Positions 46,301 to 61,100 of a stretch of 64,000 nucleotides of DNA are shown here, one piece after another. The DNA comes from Isoperla grammatica (Eukaryota; Arthropoda; Insecta; Plecoptera; Perlodidae), in assembly GCA_945910005.1 (NCBI GenBank), contig OX246742.1, positions 47,221,902 through 47,285,901 of the forward strand, read 5' to 3'. A program made the translations under genes and the position numbers. The notes beneath the pieces were generated by a model that was not told where the DNA came from, ran no database searches, and saw only the letters and a list, made by a program, of their open reading frames with translations. Numbering within the stretch: the first letter of the stretch is position 1; each line of letters starts with the position of its first letter.

Positions 46301-48046
46301 CAACTACTCAGTTAAATCACTTCAGGACGCCGGGTTACAACTACTCAGTTAAATCACTTCACGACGACACACGAGTTACAACTACTCAGTTAAATCACTT
46401 CACGACGACACACGAGTTACAACTACTCAGTTAAATCACTTCACGACGCCGAGTTACAACTACTCAGTTAAATCACTTCAGGACGCCGAGTTACAACTAC
46501 TCAGTTAAATCACTTCACGACGACACACGAGTTACAACTACTCAGTTAAATCACTTCACGACGCCGAGTTACAACTACTCAGTTAAATCACTTCACGACG
46601 ACACACGAGTTACAACTACTCAGTTAAATCACTTCACGACGCCACACGAGTTACAACTACTCAGTTACATCACTTCACGACGACACACGAGTTACAACTA
46701 CTCAGTTAAATCACTTCACGACGACACACGAGTTACAACTACTCAGTTAAATCACTTCACGACGACACACGAGTTACAACTACTCAGTTAAATCACTTCA
46801 CGACGCCGAGTTACAACTACTCAGTTAAATCACTTCACGACGACACACGAGTTACAACTACTCAGTTAAATCACATCACGACGACACACGAGTTACAACT
46901 ACTCAGTTAAATCACTTCAGGACGACACACGAGTTACAACTACTCAGTTAAATCACTTCACGACGCCGAGTTACAACTACTCAGTTAAATCACTTCAGGA
47001 CGCCACACGAGTTACAACTACTCAGTTAAATCACTTCACGACGCCGAGTTACAACTACTCAGTTAAATCACTTCAGGACGACACACGAGTTACAACTACT
47101 CAGTTAAATCACTTCACGACGCCGAGTTACAACTACTCAGTTAAATCACTTCAGGACGCCGAGTTACAACTACTCAGTTAAATCACTTCACGACGACACA
47201 CGAGTTACAACTACTCAGTTAAATCACTTCAGGACGCCGAGTTACAACTACTCAGTTAAATCACTTCAGGACGCCGAGTTACAACTACTCAGTTAAATCA
47301 CTTCACGACGACACACGAGTTACAACTACTCAGTTAAATCACTTCAGGACGCCGAGTTACAACTACTCAGTTAAATCACTTCAGGACGACACACGAGTTA
47401 CAACTACTCAGTTAAATCACTTCACGACGACACACGAGTTACAACTACTCAGTTAAATCACTTCACGACGACACACGAGTTACAACTACTCAGTTAAATC
47501 ACTTCAGGACGCCGAGTTACAACTACTCAGTTAAATCACTTCACGACGACACACGAGTTACAACTACTCAGTTAAATCACTTCAGGACGCCGAGTTACAA
47601 CTACTCAGTTAAATCACTTCACGACGCCGAGTTACAACTACTCAGTTAAATCACTTCAGGACGCCGAGTTACAACTACTCAGTTAAATCACTTCAGGACG
47701 CCGAGTTACAACTACTCAGTTAAATCACTTCAGGACGCCGAGTTACAACTACTCAGTTAAATCACTTCAGGACGCCGAGTTACAACTACTCAGTTAAATC
47801 ACTTCAGGACGCCGAGTTACAACTACTCAGTTAAATCACTTCACGACGACACACGAGTTACAACTACTCAGTTAAATCACTTCACGACGACACACGAGTT
47901 ACAACTACTCAGTAAAATCACTTCACGACGCCGAGTTACAACTACTCAGTTAAATCACTTCAGGACGCCGAGTTACAACTACTCAGTTAAATCACTTCAC
48001 GACGACACACGAGTTACAACTACTCAGTTAAATCACTTCACGACGC
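43354..48046 (+). repeat. Higher-order repeat copy 2 (4,693 bp)
   Basis: Carries the same variants at 43669, 43904, 44204, 44920, 45014, 46665 and 46874. I noticed no private difference from copy 1. Similarity continues about 200 bp into what would be a third copy, then breaks near 48,258. Confidence 0.9.
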
Positions 48047-51000
48047 CGAGTTACAACTACTCAGTTAAATCACTTCACGACGACACACGAGTTACAACTA
48101 CTCAGTTAAATCACTTCACGACGACACACGAGTTACAACTACTCAGTTAAATCACTTCACGACGACACACGAGTTACAACTACTCAGTTAAATCACTTCA
48201 CGACGACACACGAGTTACAACTACTCAGTTAAATCACTTCACGACGCCGAGTTACAACTACTCAGTTAAATCACTTCACGACGACACACGAGTTACAACT
48301 ACTCAGTTAAATCACATCACGACGACACACGAGTTACAACTACTCAGTTAAATCACTTCACGACGCCGAGTTACAACTACTCAGTTAAATCACATCACGA
48401 CGACACACGAGTTACAACTACTCAGTTAAATCACTTCACGACGCCGAGTTACAACTACTCAGTTAAATCACTTCACGACGACACACGAGTTACAACTACT
48501 CAGTTAAATCACTTCACGACGACACACGAGTTACAACTACTCAGTTAAATCACTTCACGACGACACACGAGTAACAACTACTCAGTTAAATCACTTCACG
48601 ACGCCGAGTTACAACTACTCAGTTAAATCACTTCACGACGACACACGAGTTACAACTACTCAGTTAAATCACTTCAGGACGCCGAGTTACAACTACTCAG
48701 TTAAATCACTTCACGACGACACACGAGTTACAACTACTCAGTTAAATCACTTCAGGACGACACACGAGTTACAACTACTCAGTTAAATCACTTCACGACG
48801 ACACACGAGTTACAACTACTCAGTTAAATCACTTCAGGACGCCGAGTTACAACTACTCAGTTAAATCACTTCAGGACGACACACGAGTTACAACTACTCA
48901 GTTAAATCACTTCACGACGACACACGAGTTACAACTACTCAGTTAAATCACTTCAGGACGACACACGAGTTACAACTACTCAGTTAAATCACTTCACGAC
49001 GACACACGAGTTACAACTACTCAGTTAAATCACTTCAGGACGCCGAGTTACAACTACTCAGTTAAATCACTTCACGACGTCACACGAGTTACAACTACTC
49101 AGTTAAATCACTTCACGACGACACACGAGTTACAACTACTCAGTTAAATCACTTCACGACGACACACGAGTTACAACTACTCAGTTAAATCACTTCACGA
49201 CGACACACGAGTTACAACTACTCAGTTAAATCACTTCACGACGACACACGAGTTACAACTACTCAGTTAAATCACTTCAGGACGCCGAGTTACAACTACT
49301 CAGTTAAATCACTTCACGACGACACACGAGTTACAACTACTCAGTTAAATCACTTCACGACGACACACGAGTTACAACTACTCAGTTAACTCACTTCACG
49401 ACGACACACGAGTTACAACTACTCAGTTAAATCACTTCACGACGACACACGAGTTACAACTACTCAGTTAAATCACTTCACGACGACACACGAGTTACAA
49501 CTACTCAGTTAAATCACTTAACGACGACACACGAGTTACAACTACTCAGTTAAATCACTTCAGGACGACACACGAGTTACAACTACTCAGTTAAATCACT
49601 TCACGACGCCGAGTTACAACTACTCAGTTAAATCACTTCAGGACGCCACACGAGTTACAACTACTCAGTTAAATCACTTCACGACGCCGAGTTACAACTA
49701 CTCAGTTAAATCACTTCAGGACGACACACGAGTTACAACTACTCAGTTAAATCACTTCACGACGCCGAGTTACAACTACTCAGTTAAATCACTTCAGGAC
49801 GCCGAGTTACAACTACTCAGTTAAATCACTTCAGGACGCCGAGTTACAACTACTCAGTTAAATCACTTCACGACGACACACGAGTTACAACTACTCAGTT
49901 AAATCACTTCACGACGACACACGAGTTACAACTACTCAGTTAAATCACTTCACGACGCCGAGTTACAACTACTCAGTTAAATCACTTCAGGACGCCGAGT
50001 TACAACTACTCAGTTAAATCACTTCACGACGACACACGAGTTACAACTACTCAGTTAAATCACTTCACGACGCCGAGTTACAACTACTCAGTTAAATCAC
50101 TTCACGACGACACACGAGTTACAACTACTCAGTTAAATCACTTCACGACGCCACACGAGTTACAACTACTCAGTTACATCACTTCACGACGACACACGAG
50201 TTACAACTACTCAGTTAAATCACTTCACGACGACACACGAGTTACAACTACTCAGTTAAATCACTTCACGACGACACACGAGTTACAACTACTCAGTTAA
50301 ATCACTTCACGACGCCGAGTTACAACTACTCAGTTAAATCACTTCACGACGACACACGAGTTACAACTACTCAGTTAAATCACATCACGACGACACACGA
50401 GTTACAACTACTCAGTTAAATCACTTCACGACGCCGAGTTACAACTACTCAGTTAAATCACATCACGACGACACACGAGTTACAACTACTCAGTTAAATC
50501 ACTTCACGACGCCGAGTTACAACTACTCAGTTAAATCACTTCACGACGACACACGAGTTACAACTACTCAGTTAAATCACTTCACGACGACACACGAGTT
50601 ACAACTACTCAGTTAAATCACTTCACGACGACACACGAGTTACAACTACTCAGTTAAATCACTTCACGACGCCGAGTTACAACTACTCAGTTAAATCACT
50701 TCACGACGACACACGAGTTACAACTACTCAGTTAAATCACTTCAGGACGCCGAGTTACAACTACTCAGTTAAATCACTTCACGACGACACACGAGTTACA
50801 ACTACTCAGTTAAATCACTTCAGGACGACACACGAGTTACAACTACTCAGTTAAATCACTTCACGACGACACACGAGTTACAACTACTCAGTTAAATCAC
50901 TTCAGGACGCCGAGTTACAACTACTCAGTTAAATCACTTCAGGACGACACACGAGTTACAACTACTCAGTTAAATCACTTCACGACGACACACGAGTTAC

Positions 51001-54000
51001 AACTACTCAGTTAAATCACTTCAGGACGACACACGAGTTACAACTACTCAGTTAAATCACTTCACGACGACACACGAGTTACAACTACTCAGTTAAATCA
51101 CTTCAGGACGCCGAGTTACAACTACTCAGTTAAATCACTTCACGACGTCACACGAGTTACAACTACTCAGTTAAATCACTTCACGACGACACACGAGTTA
51201 CAACTACTCAGTTAAATCACTTCACGACGACACACGAGTTACAACTACTCAGTTAAATCACTTCACGACGACACACGAGTTACAACTACTCAGTTAAATC
51301 ACTTCAGGACGCCGAGTTACAACTATTCAGTTAAATCACTTCACGACGACACACGAGTTACAACTACTCAGTTAAATCACTTCACGACGACACACGAGTT
51401 ACAACTACTCAGTTAACTCACTTCACGACGACACACGAGTTACAACTACTCAGTTAAATCACTTCACGACGACACACGAGTTACAACTACTCAGTTAAAT
51501 CACTTCACGACGACACACGAGTTACAACTACTCAGTTAAATCACTTAACGACGACACACGAGTTACAACTACTCAGTTAAATCACTTCAGGACGACACAC
51601 GAGTTACAACTACTCAGTTAAATCACTTCACGACGACACACGAGTTACAAGTACTCAGTTAAATCACTTCACGACGACACACGAGGTACAACTACTTAGT
51701 TAAATCACTTCAGGACGCCGAGTTACAACTACTCAGTTAACCCACTTCAGGACGACACACGAGTTACAACTACTCAGTTAAATCACTTCACGACGACACA
51801 CGAGTTACAACTACTCAGTTAAATCACTTCAGGACGACACACGAGTTACAACTACTCAGTTAAATCACTTCAGGACGCCGAGTTACAACTACTCAGTTAA
51901 ATCACTTCACGACGACACACGAGTTACAACTACTCAGTTAAATCACTTCAGGACGCCGAGTTACAACTACTCAGTTAAATCACTTCACGACGACACACGA
52001 GTTACAACTACTCAGTTAAATCACTTCACGACGACACACGAGTTACAACTACTCAGTTAAATCACTTCAGGACGCCGAGTTACAACTACTCAGTTAAATC
52101 ACTTCAGGACGCCGAGTTACAACTACTCAGTTAAATCACTTCAAGACGACACACGAGTTACAACTACTCAGTTAAATCACTTCAGGACGCCGAGTTACAA
52201 CTACTCAGTTAAATCACTTCACGACGACACACGAGTTACAACTACTCAGTTAAATCACTTCACGACGACACACGAGTTACAACTACTCAGTTAAATCACT
52301 TCACGACGACACACGAGTTACAACTACTCAGTTAAATCACTTCACGACGACACACGAGTTACAACTACTCAGTTAAATCACTTCAGGACGCCGAGTTACA
52401 ACTACTCAGTTAAATCACTTCACGACGCCGAGTTACAACTACTCAGTTAAATCACTTCACGACGACACACGAGTTACAACTACTCAGTTAAATCACTTCA
52501 CGACGACACACGAGTTACAACTACTTAGTTAAATCACTTCAGGACGACACACGAGTTACAACTACTCAGTTAAATCACTTCAGGACGCCGAGTTACAACT
52601 ACTCAGTTAAATCACTTCACGACGACACACGAGTTACAACTACTCAGTTAAATCACTTCACGACGACACACGAGTTACAACTACTTAGTTAAATCACTTC
52701 AGGACGACACACGAGTTACAACTACTCAGTTAAATCACTTCACGACGACACACGAGTTACAACTACTCAGTTAAATCACTTCACGACGACACACGAGTTA
52801 CAACTACTCAGTTAAATCACTTCAGGACGCCGAGTTACAACTACTCAGTTAAATCACTTCACGACGCCGAGTTACAACTACTCAGTTAAATCACTTCAGG
52901 ACGACACACTAGTTACAACTACTCAGTTAAATCACTTCAGGACGCCGAGTTACAACTACTCAGTTAAATCACTTCAGGACGACACACGAGTTACAACTAC
53001 TCAGTTAAATCACTTCAGGACGACACACGAGTTACAACTACTCAGTTAAATCACTTCAGGACGCCGAGTTACAACTACTCAGTTAAATCACTTCACGACG
53101 CCGAGTTACAACTACTCAGTTAAATCACTTCAGGACGACACACGAGTTACAACTACTCAGTTAAATCACTTCAGGACGACACACGAGTTACAACTACTCA
53201 GTTAAATCACTTCAGGACGCCGAGTTACAACTACTCAGTTAAATCACTTCACGACGCCGAGTTACAACTACTCAGTTAAATCACTTCACGACGCCGAGTT
53301 ACAACTACTCAGTTAAATCACTTCACGACGACACACGAGTTACAACTACTCAGTTAAATCACTTCAGGACGACACACGAGTTACAACTACTCAGTTAAAT
53401 CACTTCAGGACGCCACACGAGTTACAACTACTCAGTTAAATCACTTCAGGACGACACACGAGTTACAACTACTCAGTTAAATCACTTCAGGACGCCGAGT
53501 TACAACTACTCAGTTAAATCACTTCACGACGCCGAGTTACAACTACTCAGTTAAATCACTTCACGACGCCACACGAGTTACAACTACTCAGTTACATCAC
53601 TTCACGACGACACACGAGTTACAACTACTCAGTTAAATCACTTCACGACGACACACGAGTTACAACTACTCAGTTAAATCACTTCACGACGACACACGAG
53701 TTACAACTACTCAGTTAAATCACTTCACGACGCCGAGTTACAACTACTCAGTTAAATCACTTCACGACGACACACGAGTTACAACTACTCAGTTAAATCA
53801 CATCACGACGACACACGAGTTACAACTACTCAGTTAAATCACTTCAGGACGACACACGAGTTACAACTACTCAGTTAAATCACTTCACGACGCCGAGTTA
53901 CAACTACTCAGTTAAATCACTTCAGGACGCCACACGAGTTACAACTACTCAGTTAAATCACTTCACGACGCCGAGTTACAACTACTCAGTTAAATCACTT

Positions 54001-57000
54001 CAGGACGACACACGAGTTACAACTACTCAGTTAAATCACTTCACGACGCCGAGTTACAACTACTCAGTTAAATCACTTCAGGACGCCGAGTTACAACTAC
54101 TCAGTTAAATCACTTCACGACGACACACGAGTTACAACTACTCAGTTAAATCACTTCAGGACGCCGTGTTACAACTACTCAGTTAAATCACTTCAGGACG
54201 CCGAGTTACAACTACTCAGTTAAATCACTTCACGACGACACACGAGTTACAACTACTCAGTTAAATCACTTCAGGACGCCGAGTTACAACTACTCAGTTT
54301 AATCACTTCAGGACGACACACGAGTTACAACTACTCAGTTAAATCACTTCACGACGACACACGAGTTACAACTACTCAGTTAAATCACTTCACGACGACA
54401 CACGAGTTACAACTACTCAGTTAAATCACTTCAGGACGCCGAGTTACAACTACTCAGTTAAATCACTTCACGACGACACACGAGTTACAACTACTCAGTT
54501 AAATCACTTCAGGACGCCGAGTTACAACTACTCAGTTAAATCACTTCACGACGCCGAGTTACAACTACTCAGTTAAATCACTTCAGGACGCCGAGTTACA
54601 ACTACTCAGTTAAATCACTTCAGGACGCCGAGTTACAACTACTCAGTTAAATCACTTCAGGACGCCGAGTTACAACTACTCAGTTAAATCACTTCAGGAC
54701 GCCGAGTTACAACTACTCAGTTAAATCACTTCAGGACGCCGAGTTACAACTACTCAGTTAAATCACTTCACGACGACACACGAGTTACAACTACTCAGTT
54801 AAATCACTTCACGACGACACACGAGTTACAACTACTCAGTTAAATCACTTCACGACGCCGAGTTACAACTACTCAGTTAAATCACTTCAGGACGCCGAGT
54901 TACAACTACTCAGTTAAATCACTTCACGACGACACACGAGTTACAACTACTCAGTCAAATCACTTCACGACGCCGAGTTACAACTACTCAGTTAAATCAC
55001 TTCACGACGACACACGAGTTACAACTACTCAGTTAAATCACTTCACGACGCCACACGAGTTACAACTACTCAGTTACATCACTTCACGACGACACACGAG
55101 TTACAACTACTCAGTTAAATCACTTCACGACGACACACGAGTTACAACTACTCAGTTAAATCACTTCCCGACGACACACGAGTTACAACTACTCAGTTAA
55201 ATCACTTCACGACGCCGAGTTACAACTACTCAGTTAAATCACTTCACGACGACACACGAGTTACAACTACTCAGTTAAATCACATCACGACGACACACGA
55301 GTTACAACTACTCAGTTAAATCACTTCACGACGCCGAGTTACAACTACTCAGTTAAATCACATCACGACGACACACGAGTTACAACTACTCAGTTAAATC
55401 ACTTCACGACGCCGAGTTACAACTACTCAGTTAAATCACTTCACGACGACACACGAGTTACAACTACTCAGTTAAATCACTTCACGACGCCGAGTTACAA
55501 CTACTCAGTTAAATCACTTCAGGACGCCGAGTTACAACTACTCAGTTAAATCACTTCAGGACGCCGAGTTACAACTACTCAGTTAAATCACTTCACGACG
55601 ACACACGAGTTACAACTACTCAGTTAAATCACTTCACGACGACACACGAGTTACAACTACTCAGTTAAATCACTTCACGACGCCGAGTTACAACTACTCA
55701 GTTAAATCACTTCAGGACGCCGAGTTACAACTACTCAGTTAAATCACTTCACGACGACACACGAGTTACAACTACTCAGTTAAATCACTTCACGACGCCG
55801 AGTTACAACTACTCAGTTAAATCACTTCACGACGACACACGAGTTACAACTACTCAGTTAAATCACTTCACGACGCCACACGAGTTACAACTACTCAGTT
55901 ACATCACTTCACGACGACACACGAGTTACAACTACTCAGTTAAATCACTTCACGACGACACACGAGTTACAACTACTCAGTTAAATCACTTCACGACGAC
56001 ACACGAGTTACAACTACTCAGTTAAATCACTTCACGACGCCGAGTTACAACTACTCAGTTAAATCACTTCACGTCGACACACGAGTTACAACTACTCAGT
56101 TAAATCACATCACGACGACACACGAGTTACAACTACTCAGTTAAATCACTTCACGACGCCGAGTTACAACTACTCAGTTAAATCACATCACGACGACACA
56201 CGAGTTACAACTACTCAGTTAAATCACTTCACGACGCCGAGTTACAACTACTCAGTTAAATCACTTCACGACGACACACGAGTTACAACTACTCAGTTAA
56301 ATCACTTCACGACGACACACGAGTTACAACTACTCAGTTAAATCACTTCACGACGACACACGAGTTACAACTACTCAGTTAAATCACTTCACGACGCCGA
56401 GTTACAACTACTCAGTTAAATCACTTCACGACGACACACGAGTTACAACTACTCAGTTAAATCACTTCAGGACGCCGAGTAACAACTACTCAGTTAAATC
56501 ACTTCACGACGACACACGAGTTACAACTACTCAGTTAAATCACTTCAGGACGACACACGAGTTACAACTACTCAGTTAAATCACTTCACGACGACACACG
56601 AGTTACAACTACTCAGTTAAATCACTTCAGGACGCCGAGTTACAACTACTCAGTTAAATCACTTCAGGACGACACACGAGTTACAACTACTCAGTTAAAT
56701 CACTTCACGACGACACACGAGTTACAACTACTCAGTTAAATCACTTCAGGACGACACACGAGTTACAACTACTCAGTTAAATCACTTCACGACGACACAC
56801 GAGTTACAACTACTCAGTTAAATCACTTCAGGACGCCGAGTTACAACTACTCAGTTAAATCACTTCACGACGTCACACGAGTTACAACTACTCAGTTAAA
56901 TCACTTCACGACGACACACGAGTTACAACTACTCAGTTAAATCACTTCACGACGACACACGAGTTACAACTACTCAGTTAAATCACTTCACGACGACACA

Positions 57001-58123
57001 CGAGTTACAACTACTCAGTTAAATCACTTCAGGACGCCGAGTTACAACTATTCAGTTAAATCACTTCACGACGACACACGAGTTACAACTACTCAGTTAA
57101 ATCACTTCACGACGACACACGAGTTACAACTACTCAGTTAACTCACTTCACGACGACACACGAGTTACAACTACTCAGTTAAATCACTTCACGACGACAC
57201 ACGAGTTACAACTACTCAGTTAAATCACTTCACGACGACACACGAGTTACAACTACTCAGTTAAATCACTTAACGACGACACACGAGTTACAACTACTCA
57301 GTTAAATCACTTCAGGACGACACACGAGTTACAACTACTCAGTTAAATCACTTCACGACGACACACGAGTTACAACTACTCAGTTAAATCACTTCAGGAC
57401 GCCGAGTTACAACTACTCAGTTAAATCACTTCAGGACGACACACGAGTTACAACTACTCAGTTAAATCACTTCAGGACGCCGAGTTACAACTACTCAGTT
57501 AACTCACTTCACGACGACACACGAGTTACAACTACTCAGTTAAATCACTTCACGACGACACACGAGTTACAACTACTCAGTTAAATCACTTCACGACGAC
57601 ACACGAGTTACAACTACTCAGTTAAATCACTTAACGACGACACACGAGTTACAACTACTCAGTTAAATCACTTCAGGACGACACACGAGTTACAACTACT
57701 CAGTTAAATCACTTCACGACGACACACGAGTTACAACTACTAAGTTAAATCACTTCAGGACGCCGAGTTACAACTACTCAGTTAACCCACTTCAGGACGA
57801 CACACGAGTTACAACTACTCAGTTAAATCACTTCACGACGACACACGAGTTACAACTACTCAGTTAAATCACTTCAGGACGACACACGAGTTACAACTAC
57901 TCAGTTAAATCACTTCAGGACGCCGAGTTACAACTACTCAGTTAAATCACTTCACGACGACACACGAGTTACAACTACTCAGTTAAATCACTTCAGGACG
58001 CCGAGTTACAACTACTCAGTTAAATCACTTCACGACGACACACGAGTTACAACTACTCAGTTAAATCACTTCACGACGACACACGAGTTACAACTACTCA
58101 GTTAAATCACTTCAGGACGCCGA
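48047..58123 (+). repeat. Mosaic middle of the satellite
   Basis: Here markers recur at other distances. The paired CACATCACG variants (78 bp apart) are at 48315/48393, 50383/50461, 55283/55361 and 56108/56186. GTTAACTCAC is at 49386, 51413, 57138 and 57499. CTTAACG is at 49517, 51544, 57269 and 57630. These give displacements of 2,068 and 2,027 (41 bp apart, one monomer), 5,725 and 361 bp. The right part of the 4,693-bp unit also reappears from about 53,592. Confidence 0.8.
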
Positions 58124-61100
58124 GTTACAACTACTCAGTTAAATCACTTCAGGACGCCGAGTTACAACTACTCAGTTAAATCACTTCACGACGACACACG
58201 AGTTACAACTACTCAGTTAAATCACTTCAGGACGACACACGAGTTACAACTACTCAGTTAAATAACTTCACGACGACACACGAGTTACAACTACTCAGTT
58301 ATATCACTTCACGACGACACACGAGTTACAACTACTCAGTTAAATCACTTCACGACGACACACGAGTTACAACTACTCAGTTAAATCACTTCACGACGAC
58401 ACACGAGCTACAACTACTCAGTTAAATCACTTCAGGACGCCGAGTTACAACTACTCAGTTAAATCACTTCACGACGACACACGAGTTACAACTACTCAGT
58501 TAAATCACTTCAGGACGCCACACGAGTTACAACTACTCAGTTAAATCACTTCAGGACGACACACGAGTTACAACTACTCAGTTAAATCACTTCACGACGA
58601 CACACGAGTTACAACTACTCAGTTAAATCACTTCAGGACGCCGAGTTACAACTACTCAGTTAAATCACTTCACGACGCCGAGTTACAACTACTCAGTTAA
58701 ATCACTTCAGGACGACACACGAGTTACAACTACTCAGTTAAATCACTTCACGACGACACACGAGTTACAACTACTCAGTTAAATCACTTCACGACGACAC
58801 ACGAGTTACAACTACTCAGTTAAATCACTTCACGACGACACACGAGTTACAACTACTCAGTTAAATCACTTCACGACGACACACGAGTTACAACTACTCA
58901 GTTAAATCACTTCACGACGCCGAGTTACAACTACTCAGTTAAATCACTTCAGGACGACACACGAGTTACAACTACTCAGTTAAATCACTTCACGACGACA
59001 CACGAGTTACAACTACTCAGTTAAATCACTTCACGACAACACACGAGTTACAACTACTCAGTTAAATCACTTCACGACGACACACGAGTTACAACTACTC
59101 AGTTAAATCACTTCACGACGACACACGAGTTACAACTACTCAGTTAAATCACTTCACGACGACACACGAGTTACAACTACTCAGTTAAATCACTTCAGGA
59201 CGCCGAGTTACAACTACTCAGTTAAATCACTTCACGACGCCAAGTTACAACTACTCAGTTAAATCACTTTAGGACGACACACGAGTTACAACTACTCAGT
59301 TAAATCACTTCACGACGACACACGAGTTACAACTACTCAGTTAAATCACTTCAGGACGACACACGACTACAACTACTCAGTTAAATCACTTCACGACGAC
59401 ACACGAGTTACAACATCTCAGTTAAATCACTTCACGACGTCACACGAGTTACAACTACTCAGTTAAATCACTTCACGACGACACACGAGTTACAACATCT
59501 CAGTTAAATCACTTCACGACGACACACGAGTTACAACTACTCAGTTAAATCACTTCACGACGTCACACGAGTTAGAACATCTCAGTTAAATCACTTCACG
59601 ACGACACACGAGTTACAACTACTCAGTTAAATCACTTCACGACGACACACGAGGTACAACTACTCAGTTAAATCACTTCAGGACGACACACGAGTTACAA
59701 CTACTCAGTTAAATCACTTCAGGACGCCGAGTTACAACTACTCAGTTAAATCACTTCAGGACGACACACGAGTTACAACTACTCATTTAAATCACTTCAC
59801 GACGACACACGAGTTACAACTACTCAGTTAAATCACTTCAGGACGCCGAGTTACAACTACTCAGTTAAATCACTTCACGACGACACACGAGTTACAACTA
59901 CTCAGTTAAATCACTTCACGACGACACACGAGTTACAACTACTCAGTTAAATCACTTCACGACGACACACGAGTTACAACTACTCAGTTAAATCACTTCA
60001 CGACGACACACGAGTTACAACTACTCAGTAAAATCACTTCACGACGACACACGAGTTACAACTACTCAGTTAAATCACTTCACGACGACACACGAGTTAC
60101 AACTACTCAGTTAAATCACTTCAGGACGCCGAGTTACAACTACTCAGTTAAATCACTTCACGACGACACACGAGTTACAACTACTCAGTAAAATCACTTC
60201 AGGACGACACACGAGTTACAACTACTCAGTTAAATCACTTCAGGACGCCGAGTTACAACTATTCAGTTAAATCACTTCACGACGACCAAGAGTTACAACT
60301 ACTCAGTTAAATCACTTCAGGACGACACACGAGTTACAACTACTCAGTTAAATCACTTCAGGACGCCGAGTTACAACTACACAGTTAAATCACTTCAGGA
60401 CGACACACGAGTTACAACTACTCAGTTAAATCACTTCACGACGACACACGAGTTACAACTACTCAGTTAAATCACTTCAGGACGACACACGAGTTACAAC
60501 TACTCAGTTAAATCACTTCAGGACGACACACGAGTTACAACTACTCAGTTAAATCACTTCAGGACGACACACGAGTTACAACTACTCAGTTAAATCACTT
60601 CAGGACGCCACACGAGTTACAACTACTCAGTTAAATCACTTCACGACGCCGAGTTACAACTACTCAGTTAAATCACTTCAGGACGACACACGAGTTACAA
60701 CTACTCAGTTAAATCACTTCAGGACGCCACACGAGTTACAACTACTCAGTTAAATCACTTCACGACGCCGAGTTACAACTACTCAGTTAAATCACTTCAG
60801 GACGCCACACGAGTTACAACTACTCAGTTAAATCACTTCACGACGCCGAGTTACAACTACTCAGTTAAATCACTTCAGGACGCCACACGAGTTACAACTA
60901 CTCAGTTAAATCACTTCACGACGCCGAGTTACAACTACTCAGTTAAATCACTTCAGGACGACACACGAGTTACAACTACTCAGTTAAATCACTTCACGAC
61001 GCCGAGTTACAACTACTCAGTTAAATCACTTCAGGACGCCGAGTTACAACTACTCAGTTAAATCACTTCACGACGACACACGAGTTACAACTACTCAGTT

